DNA of 16,969 nt, taken from Bacteroidales bacterium. GTDB taxonomy: Bacteria; Bacteroidota; Bacteroidia; Bacteroidales; JAGOPY01. Under the pieces are notes generated by a model. That model saw nothing but the letters and a program-made list of their open reading frames with translations. It did not search any database and was not told the origin of the DNA. Numbering within the stretch: the first letter of the stretch is position 1; every line of letters starts with the position of its first letter. The stretch covers positions 1-16,969 of the forward strand of contig JALNZD010000061.1 of the NCBI GenBank assembly GCA_023229505.1. Direction: 5' to 3'. The position numbers and the translations under genes are program-made. Of the stretch, positions 5,744 through 13,339 are shown piece after piece.

Positions 5744-6848
5744 AATAATTTTTGATTTTGAAACCACCGTTACTAAGAAACTGTTCCCTTTTCATAAGCC
5801 TGATGTCTGACTCCATCATGTCATGAATCAGGTCGTCAAGCGTGAGTTCGGTCTGCCAGCCGAGTTTTTCTTTAGCTTTTGAAGGATTACCAAGCAATAA
5901 TTCCACTTCAGTTGGTCGGAAATACCTTGCATCAACTTCAATCATGATCTTTCCAGGTTCAACCATGTATTCGGGATTGTTACATTTGATAACACGTGCT
6001 TTTTCATTGGCTCCTTCACCAAAAAATTCAAGTTCAATACCAAGAAATTCAAATGATTTTCTGACAAAATCACGCACCTCGGTTGTCTTTCCGGTGGCTA
6101 TTACAAAATCCTCAGGTTCCTGCTGTTGCAGCATCAGGTACATGGCTTTGACATAATCTTTGGCATGACCCCAATCACGCTGTGCAGACAAGTTACCCAG
6201 GAAGAGCTTATCCTGCAAACCTAGGGATATCCTGCATGCTGCCCTGGTAATCTTCCTGGTTACAAATGTTTCTCCCCTGATGGGTGATTCGTGGTTGAAA
6301 AGAATTCCATTGCAGGCATACATCTTATATGCCTCCCTGTAATTTACTGTTATCCAGTAAGCATAAAGTTTAGCGGCAGCATAAGGCGACCTGGGATAAA
6401 AAGGGGTTTTTTCAGACTGCGGCACTTCCTGCACCAAGCCAAAAAGTTCGCTGGTGCTGGCCTGGTAAAACCTGGTTTTATTGGTTAAGCCAAGTAGTCT
6501 TATCGCCTCAAGCAGCCTTAAAGCCCCCAAAGCATCAGAATTTGCAGTATATTCAGGGGTTTCAAAACTTACCTGCACATGCGATTGGGCGCCCAGATTG
6601 TATATTTCATCGGGCTGAACCTGTTGAATAATTCGAATGAGATTTGTTGAGTCGGTTAAATCTCCGTAATGCAGGATGAAGTTTTGATCTTTAACGTGGG
6701 GATCCTGGTATAAATGATCAATTCTTTCGGTGTTGATCAGTGAACTTCGCCTTTTAATTCCATGAACGACATACCCTAACTTAAGTAAATATTCCGCAAG
6801 ATAAGCTCCGTCTTGTCCGGTAATACCTGTAATCAGAGCTGATTTCAT
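5736..6848 (-). CDS. gmd: GDP-mannose 4,6-dehydratase
   Basis: It catalyses the first step from GDP-D-mannose towards GDP-L-fucose, giving GDP-4-keto-6-deoxymannose with NADP as cofactor. The protein begins with the classic ALITGITGQDGAYLAEYLL (G8, G11, G14) and contains YGDLTDSTNL, the STSELFG active site (T132, E134) and YAAAKLYAYW (Y156/K160). The substrate-binding ESPIRGETFVTRKI and GNLSAQRDWGHAKDYV segments are also present. At 370 residues it has the full family length. It is the first gene of a two-gene unit with fcl, transcribed away from the GT2 genes. A TAnnTTTG box about 70 bases upstream is a candidate promoter. Confidence 0.97.
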   Translation of the reverse strand: MKSALITGITGQDGAYLAEYLLKLGYVVHGIKRRSSLINTERIDHLYQDPHVKDQNFILHYGDLTDSTNLIRIIQQVQPDEIYNLGAQSHVQVSFETPEYTANSDALGALRLLEAIRLLGLTNKTRFYQASTSELFGLVQEVPQSEKTPFYPRSPYAAAKLYAYWITVNYREAYKMYACNGILFNHESPIRGETFVTRKITRAACRISLGLQDKLFLGNLSAQRDWGHAKDYVKAMYLMLQQQEPEDFVIATGKTTEVRDFVRKSFEFLGIELEFFGEGANEKARVIKCNNPEYMVEPGKIMIEVDARYFRPTEVELLLGNPSKAKEKLGWQTELTLDDLIHDMMESDIRLMKREQFLSNGGFKIKNYYE

Positions 6849-7098
6849 ATATATTATTTTTTAAAGAAAGATTAAATATGTTCCAAAAAATAAGGAATCA
6901 ATTACATGTAATTTATACAAAAGTAATTGGATATTTCATAATAGTCAAGCTTTACTATAATTTGGTCACAGTCATCAGGGACATTTGTCAATTCGAGAAA
7001 GAAATAATAGATTTATTATTACGGACCGTTACTTGATTCTATTTTATTATTTTTACTCTCAGTGATAATATTATTTTTCGTTAATTGTTAATGGACAA
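6849..7098. other. Divergent intergenic region between gmd and the GT2 gene
   Basis: This is 250 bases of AT-rich sequence with no supported gene. It must hold the start signals for gmd-fcl (leftward) and for the GT2 genes (rightward). A fair promoter match was found only for the leftward direction. On the plus strand GACATTTG (6980-6987) differs by one base from TAnnTTTG, but its spacing to an upstream TTTG (6961-6964) is short. Confidence 0.6.
6918..6949 (-). promoter_or_regulatory. Candidate Bacteroidota-type promoter for gmd-fcl
   Basis: On the minus strand 6925-6918 reads TACTTTTG, a full match to the Bacteroidota -7 consensus TAnnTTTG. CTTG at 6949-6946 lies 20 bases upstream, close to the TTTG -33 box. 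The predicted start would give a leader of roughly 65 bases before the gmd ATG. Confidence 0.45.
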
Positions 7099-8007
7099 AT
7101 GAAAATTAGCATTATAACACCGTCTCTGAATTCTGCTGCATATCTTCAGGATGCCATCGATAGTGTAATGATGCAGGAATATAAGAATGTTGAACATATT
7201 GTTGTTGATGGTGGGTCATCAGATGGGACAATGGAAATATTAAAAAGAAATCCTCACCTTATATGGGTATCAGAGAAAGATGGAGGACAGGCGGATGCTA
7301 TGAATAAAGGTTTCAGGATGTCAAGTGGGGATATTATCGGATATCTTAATGCAGATGATTATTATTATCCTGATGCTTTTAAATCAATTATTCCTTATTT
7401 TCTGAATGGTTGTGATTTTGTTGTCGGAAAGATAAAAGTCATGTTTTCAGATGGTTCCTTTTTGATTAATGATCCACAAACTGATTTTGACAAAATGATA
7501 AGGCACTGGGAACAAGAGGCATTTTGTGTAAATCCGGTAGGGTATTTTTATACCAGAAAGGTTCAGGGAGAAGTCGGCGGCTATAATTCAGATAATCATT
7601 ATGCTATGGACCTCGAATTTCTTTTAAACAGTGCGAAGAAATTCAGGTTAACAAAGATGTTTGAAGAAAATATTCTGGGTGTTTTTAGATTTGTAGAACA
7701 ATGCAAAACACATGATCAGAATATAAATAATTTATCACTTTGGACGAATAGTAATTTTTCTTTCATAGACAAAATTTTAAGTGATATGCCTGCTGATTAT
7801 GTAAATAATTACAAAAAGGATCAGGAAAAAGGATATAAAAGACGACGAATTCTGCAGAGAGCTGAAATAATTGAGCAGGAATTAAAAAATAGTCAATTTA
7901 CCTTCTTTCAGGAATTTCAGCTTAAATTACTGATAAAATTCTTATATTTAAAACATCATCTCCATTCTCAATACAACAACTATGTTTATTTTCCCAAAAG
8001 GAGTTAG
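7099..8007 (+). CDS. Family 2 glycosyltransferase
   Basis: The N-terminal GT-A fold runs over residues 1 to about 110. It has ISIITPSLNSAAYLQDAIDSV, the nucleotide-sugar-binding VVDGGSSDGT (from residue 36), WVSEKDGGQADAMNKGF and the metal-binding NADD (84-87). The C-terminal part is a family-typical extension with charged helices and no membrane segment. It probably transfers one sugar of the surface polysaccharide repeat in the cytoplasm at the inner membrane face; donor and acceptor cannot be read from the sequence. At 302 residues it has normal length. Its 3' end overlaps the next glycosyltransferase gene by 26 bases, so the two are expressed together. The region is AT-rich compared with gmd and fcl. 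Confidence 0.9.
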   Translation: MKISIITPSLNSAAYLQDAIDSVMMQEYKNVEHIVVDGGSSDGTMEILKRNPHLIWVSEKDGGQADAMNKGFRMSSGDIIGYLNADDYYYPDAFKSIIPYFLNGCDFVVGKIKVMFSDGSFLINDPQTDFDKMIRHWEQEAFCVNPVGYFYTRKVQGEVGGYNSDNHYAMDLEFLLNSAKKFRLTKMFEENILGVFRFVEQCKTHDQNINNLSLWTNSNFSFIDKILSDMPADYVNNYKKDQEKGYKRRRILQRAEIIEQELKNSQFTFFQEFQLKLLIKFLYLKHHLHSQYNNYVYFPKRS

Positions 8008-9841
8008 TCTGATTATTTGCACCTACAATGGCTCTGAACTTTTAGAAGAGACCATAAGGTACGTGTTAAATCAAAATGTTCCAGAAACTATAGAATGGGA
8101 ATTTCTTTTAATCGATAATGCATCCACTGACAATTCTCAGCAGGTTGTCAGAGATATGTGGAATATTCAGGTTCCTTGCCGGATTATTTATGAGAGTGCT
8201 AAAGGTTTGATTCATGCAAGAAATCGCGGAATAGCCGAAGCAAAATATGAGTTCATCTCATTTATTGATGATGATAATTGGATAGATACAAACTGGATTA
8301 ATGTAATCTTTGATGTTTTCACTTCCCACCCTCAAGTGGGAATTTGCGGAGGACAGATTGAGGCTGAGTGCGAAATAAATCCTCCAGCCTGGTTTGAGCA
8401 AATTAAAGAATCTTTTGCAGTCGGAAAACAAGGTGAATCCACGGGATATTTGACAATGAGCAGAGGTTACTTATGGGGAGCCGGCTTGTCACTTCGTAAA
8501 TCGGCATTTGAGGACATCAGGCTGGCCGGATTTAAACCTTTGTTAACAGGGAGGATAGGGAATGCACTTTTGGCTGGAGAAGACACGGAAATCTGCTTTG
8601 TTATGCGAATGGCGGGCTGGAAGTTATGGTACGATGAAAGGTTGCAATTGAAACATTTTATCACGTCAAAAAGACTCAAATGGACATATGTGGTTAATAT
8701 GTTCAAAGGATTCGGGTATAGTAATGCTATAATTGAAATCTATTATCTCTTTTTTAAGGGACAAAAGTTGTCATACGGATCACTCTTGTTTAAATCATTG
8801 AGAGAATTGCTTCTTTTTCTGATATGGAGGGGATTTAATATCTTTTCAGATATAAAAGGAAATCCAAAAACTCTGCAACTTCAGCTCTATTATTCTAAAT
8901 TTTCTTTCACAGTCAAGAATTATTATAATTACAACGAATATTATAACCAAATTAAAGGTTTGAATGAAGGATTAAAAAAATTGGGTGATAGAAATGAAAT
9001 TACTGAATTAATGAAGTTTTCTGTGATAACGGTTTGCCTGAATGCAGAGAGATTTATAGATAATGCTATCATGAGCGTAATTTCGCAAGCCGGCAATTTT
9101 GAAATCGAATATTTAATTATTGATGGTGGTTCCCATGACCAGACGCTTGAAATCATTGAGCGTACTATTGAACCTGTTCTTAAGGATAAATCTCAATGGC
9201 GTTGCCAAGATATCAATTTCCGGTTGATTTCAGAGCCTGATCTTGGCATGTACGATGCGCTGGTGAAAGGATTTAAAATGGCAACTGGAGATATTATTTC
9301 CTATATCAATGCTGATGATTTCTATCTCCCAGGAGCATTTCAAAAAGTTTTAAATGCTTTTAATCATCATGAAAAAGTTAAATGGCTTACCGGAATAATT
9401 AATATTGGTAATGTCAAAGGCTCCATCCTTAAATCACTTCTGCCTTTCAGTTATTCATCTGACTATGTTCAGAAAGGAATTTACAATGGTGTTTTGCTCC
9501 CTTTCATCCAGCAGGAGAGTACTTTCTGGAGGAAAGAATTATTGTTAAATGTTGATTTTAACAAACTTCAATCCTTTAAGTTTGCAGGTGACTATTACTT
9601 ATGGCATGAATTTTCTTTTCAGACGAGATTATATATTCTTCAAGAATCTCTTGCTGTATTCAGGATTAATGAAAACCAAAAATCTGCGGATAAATATCTG
9701 TACCTGGGAGAACTTGAACGCATTGCATCAAAGAAAACAAACAGATTGGACCGTATTAAGATTTTACTCCATAAATGCATTTGGTATGCTAGTCCCTCAA
9801 TAAAAAAGAAAATTAGCAAGGATATATTATTTCATTCTTAA
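7982..9841 (+). CDS. Fused double-domain family 2 glycosyltransferase
   Basis: It contains two complete GT-A/GT2 domains in one 619-residue chain. Domain 1 (about 1-320) has VSLIICTYNG, LIDNASTDNS, the acceptor-side KGLIHARNRGI, IDDDNW (95-100) and a GEDTEIC motif (ED at 200-201). Domain 2 (about 344-600) has FSVITVCLNAERFID, IIDGGSHDQT (378-387), SEPDLGMYDALVKGF, NADD (442-445), QQEST and GDYYLW. The linker is about 25 residues with several Tyr and Asn, and an in-frame ATG at 9011 marks where a separate second gene would begin. Start 7982 lies inside the previous gene (26-base overlap) and gives a natural MFIFPKGVSLIICTYNG. The protein may add two successive sugars; specificities are unknown. 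Confidence 0.9.
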   Translation: MFIFPKGVSLIICTYNGSELLEETIRYVLNQNVPETIEWEFLLIDNASTDNSQQVVRDMWNIQVPCRIIYESAKGLIHARNRGIAEAKYEFISFIDDDNWIDTNWINVIFDVFTSHPQVGICGGQIEAECEINPPAWFEQIKESFAVGKQGESTGYLTMSRGYLWGAGLSLRKSAFEDIRLAGFKPLLTGRIGNALLAGEDTEICFVMRMAGWKLWYDERLQLKHFITSKRLKWTYVVNMFKGFGYSNAIIEIYYLFFKGQKLSYGSLLFKSLRELLLFLIWRGFNIFSDIKGNPKTLQLQLYYSKFSFTVKNYYNYNEYYNQIKGLNEGLKKLGDRNEITELMKFSVITVCLNAERFIDNAIMSVISQAGNFEIEYLIIDGGSHDQTLEIIERTIEPVLKDKSQWRCQDINFRLISEPDLGMYDALVKGFKMATGDIISYINADDFYLPGAFQKVLNAFNHHEKVKWLTGIINIGNVKGSILKSLLPFSYSSDYVQKGIYNGVLLPFIQQESTFWRKELLLNVDFNKLQSFKFAGDYYLWHEFSFQTRLYILQESLAVFRINENQKSADKYLYLGELERIASKKTNRLDRIKILLHKCIWYASPSIKKKISKDILFHS

Positions 9842-9873
9842 AAAAATCATTTAGTTATTTTATTTAGCAAGTT
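9842..9873. other. Short convergent gap
   Basis: This is 32 AT-rich bases between the 3' ends of the fused GT2 gene and the SGNH-like gene. No clear terminator hairpin is visible, so transcripts from the two sides may overlap at their ends. Confidence 0.6.
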
Positions 9874-10641
9874 TTACAAAAGGTTGGTACGAAAAGTATC
9901 ATATAACATATCAGAAATTAGCAAATGCCCTTCATATGATAAATGATACTTATCTTCACTGAAGTACTTTTTCAGATCTTTATTAATCGTGGAATATATA
10001 TCAATATAATGAAGGTTGGATTTTATGAAGGCTTTTTTTGCATCTGTATTAAGCTTCCCTGCAACTTTATCACTATGCTCATTTAATGAGTTTAAAATTC
10101 CAATAACAATAAGAGGGATCTTTCTCTCCATGCATTTCTCATTAACTAGATTTATCGCACCTAGAATCCCATTTTTTGACCTTATCGTTAAGCCAAAGAT
10201 GTGGCCGATTTGATAATTGAACATAAGAAAAGGTAAATAGGAGTAATATTTTATTATACTTAGGTCTTTCTTTGAGTTGATATAAACCGGATCTTTTGTT
10301 CCTAATATTTTCTCAATTGATTTAAGCCCCTTATTATTTAAAAGAGTAGGATTAATTATATATTTTCCTTTATGATTATCAATAATAAATGCAGCCCTTT
10401 TAAAGAACGGTTCTGGTCTGATCTGCACAATCATTATATTAATATCTTGTTTTTCAAATAATTCATTTGCCAATTGAGGTATTTGGGAAAATTCATCATA
10501 GTATTTCAGATAAAAATATGTTTTAATTCCATGATTCTCATTTACTAAAGATGAAAACCTTCGATGAAAAAGTTGCGAAATTTTAATATCCTTTTGAAAG
10601 GTCATGCACCCACCAATAATGCCGATGTTTAAATTTTCCAT
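9874..10641 (-). CDS. SGNH-hydrolase-like protein with Gly-Gly-Cys in block I
   Basis: The beginning NIGIIGGCMTFQ (residues 5-16) sits where SGNH/GDSL enzymes have GDSxT. The end EDKYHLSYEGHLL (229-241) matches block V with the catalytic Asp (D230) and His (H233). IVQIRPEP (about 71-78) lies where the block III region would be. The putative nucleophile is C12, not Ser, and the usual Asp before it is Gly. Cys at this place is also known in some SGNH-like families with a GSC motif. There is no signal peptide, so it is probably cytoplasmic. It could be an acyl- or acetyl-group transferase or hydrolase acting on the polysaccharide, or a non-catalytic relative. It is the last gene of the VanZ/CitE-like operon, starting in the TGATG overlap with the preceding gene, yet much richer in AT. 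Confidence 0.65.
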   Translation of the reverse strand: MENLNIGIIGGCMTFQKDIKISQLFHRRFSSLVNENHGIKTYFYLKYYDEFSQIPQLANELFEKQDINIMIVQIRPEPFFKRAAFIIDNHKGKYIINPTLLNNKGLKSIEKILGTKDPVYINSKKDLSIIKYYSYLPFLMFNYQIGHIFGLTIRSKNGILGAINLVNEKCMERKIPLIVIGILNSLNEHSDKVAGKLNTDAKKAFIKSNLHYIDIYSTINKDLKKYFSEDKYHLSYEGHLLISDMLYDTFRTNLL

Positions 10642-11588
10642 CAGGTGTTTCTTTTAAGGAAATCCAATGCATTAAGATATTCATGCGGCGCGTAGAAACG
10701 ATAAATGCTCGTGTCGATATTAAAGCTGTATTCCGGAGAAACCGTACGGTTGAAAAATTCCACCAGATCATTGGCGATCTTCAACTGTTCTTCTCCGGTG
10801 AATGAATAATCTACCGGGCAGGCAGGAGGTGCCTTATCATTGAGCTTGCATATCGCCAATGCCTGGGAGAACGACAAAGTACTCGCACCGAAAGGAACAG
10901 ATGTTATCCCGTCGAGGTAAGTAATGAGAGATTTGAATTCATCATGCCGGAAAAGGAAGCAAAATGGAGTACGAATATAATGGAAACCTTCCGGTTCGAT
11001 CATTTCAAGGAGCTGCGAAACCTTATCCCAGAGTTTTTTATCATCAGGAAGGGGAATAGGAAACGCCCTGGCATCATAGAAATAATCCCAATGGCCGAAG
11101 TGTATTTTATCGATTTTTTCACCCTTGCATATCGTAATGATTTCTTTGTAATTATCGAAAAAGGCCTGGCTTTCAGCCATCACAACCATTTCTTCATAAT
11201 TAATCCCGTCGAGGGCATTGATATATTCTTTAAGGATTTCTGCCGAATGCACTTTGGGCAAAAAAAGACTTCCCCAGGTGATGAGAGGATTTATCTCCTT
11301 CAGCAATTCAATATCATTGACAAATTCAACAGTATCCGTTGCATTGATCCGCAGGCTTGTTTTAATTTTTAAATCCTGTTCTTTTGCGATTTGAAGGACG
11401 GTTTTCAGAATTTTTCGTGCACGGGCTTTCAGAACAGCAGTTTTCTCAGGGTCAAAGGGTATCTGGAGGCTGTCTTCCAAATCCAGGATAGGAATAATAC
11501 TGGCCTTCTGGCATTTCTTCAGGGTTTGAAGAATTTTCGGCACTTCCTGGTTTAAGGAAATGTACTGGTAAATCCTGTTTAGCTTCAT
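10641..11588 (-). CDS. CitE/HpcH-like C-C lyase (citrate lyase beta / malyl-CoA lyase superfamily)
   Basis: Conserved blocks of the HpcH/HpaI-CitE superfamily appear in order: PILDLEDS (33-40, metal-binding acidic pair), LRIN (R80, N82), FLPKV (109-113), MAES (E139, metal ligand) and IHFGHWDYF (D168). Members cleave or form C-C bonds in acyl-CoA or keto-acid substrates with Mg2+. At 315 residues it fits the family. It starts in a TAATG overlap with the VanZ-like gene and ends in a TGATG overlap with the SGNH-like gene, so all three should be made together. Placement inside a polysaccharide locus suggests it prepares a small acid used to decorate the sugar chain. That is inference, and the substrate cannot be read from the sequence. 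Confidence 0.75.
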   Translation of the reverse strand: MKLNRIYQYISLNQEVPKILQTLKKCQKASIIPILDLEDSLQIPFDPEKTAVLKARARKILKTVLQIAKEQDLKIKTSLRINATDTVEFVNDIELLKEINPLITWGSLFLPKVHSAEILKEYINALDGINYEEMVVMAESQAFFDNYKEIITICKGEKIDKIHFGHWDYFYDARAFPIPLPDDKKLWDKVSQLLEMIEPEGFHYIRTPFCFLFRHDEFKSLITYLDGITSVPFGASTLSFSQALAICKLNDKAPPACPVDYSFTGEEQLKIANDLVEFFNRTVSPEYSFNIDTSIYRFYAPHEYLNALDFLKRNT

Positions 11589-12436
11589 TATATGATTGAT
11601 TTTTTCCTCGAAGCATTAGCATAAAAATAATCAATCCGTGCATAAAAAAAAGTCAATACCGACATTACCATAATCCCCTCCCAGGGGCGGAAAATGTGAT
11701 AATGCCTGCTTGCGTAAAGTGGGGTCCAGAATGGATCCGAAAGGTTTTGCCGGTAAAGGGAGAACCAATGCCACCCATTATGATCAACGGGGACAGGGAA
11801 GAAAGTGACCGGGAAATTTCCGGAAATAATGATACCCAGGAGGATTATTATCCCTATAAAGAAGTACGAAGATGAACGGTACCATTTGCGCGGTTTCCGG
11901 GATTCTGGAAAGCTTGCGGCAGCCATGACCAGCAAACCCGCGCCGGCCCCCAACATGTTCAGGATGATATCATTGAAATCGAAATACTTAAAAGAAGGGT
12001 TCAGCACCAGGTATTGGTACATCTCATCAACCATGCCAAGGATGGTGGCGCCGATAAATGCATCTTCATAGCGCTGAACCAGCGGAAAAATCAACACGGC
12101 AAGGATGGCATACTGCAGATAATGAATAGCTTCCATATTCACGACCATCATGGTAAAGAGAGCCAGGATCATGGCCAGAATGGTGATCAGGAACCACAGG
12201 AAAAACATCCTGCGTTCGGGATGTTTAATAACTGTTCGCCATAAAAAATATCCCGTGACCGATGAGAGGGCTAGCCCTGATATCAGTAAAGAAAGGTTAT
12301 AATAACTGAGAGTCAGTTTATACTTCAGCCAGTCGGCCACAACTGTTGCTGCATCATGGAAATACACCAGCCCAAGGAAATATACAGTAAGCAGGAGAAT
12401 TGCTATGGTTTTATGTTGTGCTAAATAGGTGATCAT
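11588..12436 (-). CDS. VanZ-like integral membrane protein
   Basis: There are about seven hydrophobic segments (about residues 8-26, 46-66, 77-97, 104-121, 157-175, 188-208 and 250-268). The VanZ-like signature covers the middle: NMEAIHYLQYAIL, then ATILGMVDEMYQYLV, then DFNDIILNMLGAGAGLL. These match the H..eY, DE.yQ and D...N..G pattern of the family. VanZ proteins confer low-level teicoplanin resistance in some Gram-positive bacteria, but most relatives, including this one, have no assigned role. As first gene of the operon with the CitE-like and SGNH-like genes, it may act at the membrane in the same modification or export step. At 282 residues it is longer than minimal VanZ domains because of a C-terminal extension rich in aromatic residues (about 210-250). 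Confidence 0.75.
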   Translation of the reverse strand: MITYLAQHKTIAILLLTVYFLGLVYFHDAATVVADWLKYKLTLSYYNLSLLISGLALSSVTGYFLWRTVIKHPERRMFFLWFLITILAMILALFTMMVVNMEAIHYLQYAILAVLIFPLVQRYEDAFIGATILGMVDEMYQYLVLNPSFKYFDFNDIILNMLGAGAGLLVMAAASFPESRKPRKWYRSSSYFFIGIIILLGIIISGNFPVTFFPVPVDHNGWHWFSLYRQNLSDPFWTPLYASRHYHIFRPWEGIMVMSVLTFFYARIDYFYANASRKKSII

Positions 12437-12518
12437 CCTTGAAGGTATATCCTTTTGGGTGGGTAAAATTAGATTAATTTAATTGCTAAATTTGAGGTTT
12501 TTCTGAAATAATTCCCAC
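12437..12518. promoter_or_regulatory. Divergent promoter region
   Basis: This is 82 bases between the VanZ-like gene (leftward) and a GT2 gene (rightward). For the rightward gene TAAATTTG at 12487-12494 is a full match to the Bacteroidota -7 box TAnnTTTG, 24 bases before the ATG. The nearest TTTG upstream (12454-12457) is about ten bases too far to be a normal -33 box. For the leftward operon only a one-mismatch box (TAATTTTA, minus strand 12470-12463) is seen. Confidence 0.45.
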
Positions 12519-13322
12519 ATGCATCATCCAGCGGAATCCAGGATTACGATCGTCACAGTCAGTCTGAACAACAGGACAGGCCTGGAGAAAACAATCCGAA
12601 GCGTAATTTCCCAGCGAAAGATTTCCGTTGAATATATTGTGATTGATGGTGGATCTGAGGATGGATCGCTGGAGATCATCAAAAAATATGGCCTTAATAT
12701 AGCAACCTGGGTCAGTGAACCTGACCAGGGACCTTATGATGCCATGAACAAAGGAATCGGGCTAGCAACCGGTGAATGGATTAATTTCCTGAATGCCGGC
12801 GATGTTTTCCTTGGCCCTGATAGCCTTTCCGGAATCATTCAACAACTTCGTCATGATGGTATTGATGCTATATATGGTGATAGCCTGGCCGATTATGGGG
12901 ATTTTAAGGTATACCACAAGGCACGGCCTTTTGAAGAACGGTGGAAAGGCATGATCTTTTCACACCAGGCTTTACTCATGAGGGCATCTTTATTCAAAGA
13001 AGAACGGTTTGATACAAAGTATCCCAAGATTGCAGATTATGACCTGATTCTATGCTGTTTGCGAGATCCGGTGCGGGTCCGGTATACACCTGTCCCGCTG
13101 GTGATATGTGATGCTTACGGCATTTCGAACAAGGGACAGGCCTCCATCCTCCGGGAATACTACCGACGGGCAAAGCAGTCTCAACGTATGGATTTCAGCA
13201 GAAAATTTTACTTCCTGAAAATGTTCGTATTCCTGTATGTAATTGATCTGGTAAAAATGATACTTCCGGAACGACTGTTTACTGTCATGATTCGTTTATT
13301 CAGAAAGAATTTAATATCTTAG
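12519..13322 (+). CDS. Family 2 glycosyltransferase (WcaE-like type)
   Basis: The protein is nearly all GT-A domain: ITIVTVSLNNRTGLEKTIRSVISQ, VIDGGSEDGS (41-50), WVSEPDQGPYDAMNKGI and FLNAGDVF, where NAGD (92-95) takes the DxD place. It then has IYGD, FSHQALLMRASLF and a basic C-terminus with a hydrophobic stretch that may touch the membrane. This sub-type (SVISQ, SEPD-G-YDAMNKG, WINFLNAGD) is common in colanic-acid-like and capsule loci. Donor and linkage are unknown. It is followed after 17 bases by the GT4 gene, so both probably form one operon driven from the divergent region upstream. GC content is higher than in the GT2 genes at 7099-9841. Confidence 0.9.
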   Translation: MHHPAESRITIVTVSLNNRTGLEKTIRSVISQRKISVEYIVIDGGSEDGSLEIIKKYGLNIATWVSEPDQGPYDAMNKGIGLATGEWINFLNAGDVFLGPDSLSGIIQQLRHDGIDAIYGDSLADYGDFKVYHKARPFEERWKGMIFSHQALLMRASLFKEERFDTKYPKIADYDLILCCLRDPVRVRYTPVPLVICDAYGISNKGQASILREYYRRAKQSQRMDFSRKFYFLKMFVFLYVIDLVKMILPERLFTVMIRLFRKNLIS

Positions 13323-13339
13323 AGAAAAATCGGACAGGA

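Noticed and set aside
5744..5767. GTG start at 5767 for fucose synthase
   Set aside because: It would add eight residues not seen in the family; the ATG at 5743, coupled to the gmd stop, gives the normal N-terminus.
5842..6156. Plus-strand open frame of 104 codons inside gmd
   Set aside because: It is a shadow of the well-conserved gmd gene.
10944..11372. Plus-strand open frame of 142 codons inside the CitE-like gene
   Set aside because: It is antisense to a gene with a full set of conserved motifs, and its translation shows no domain.
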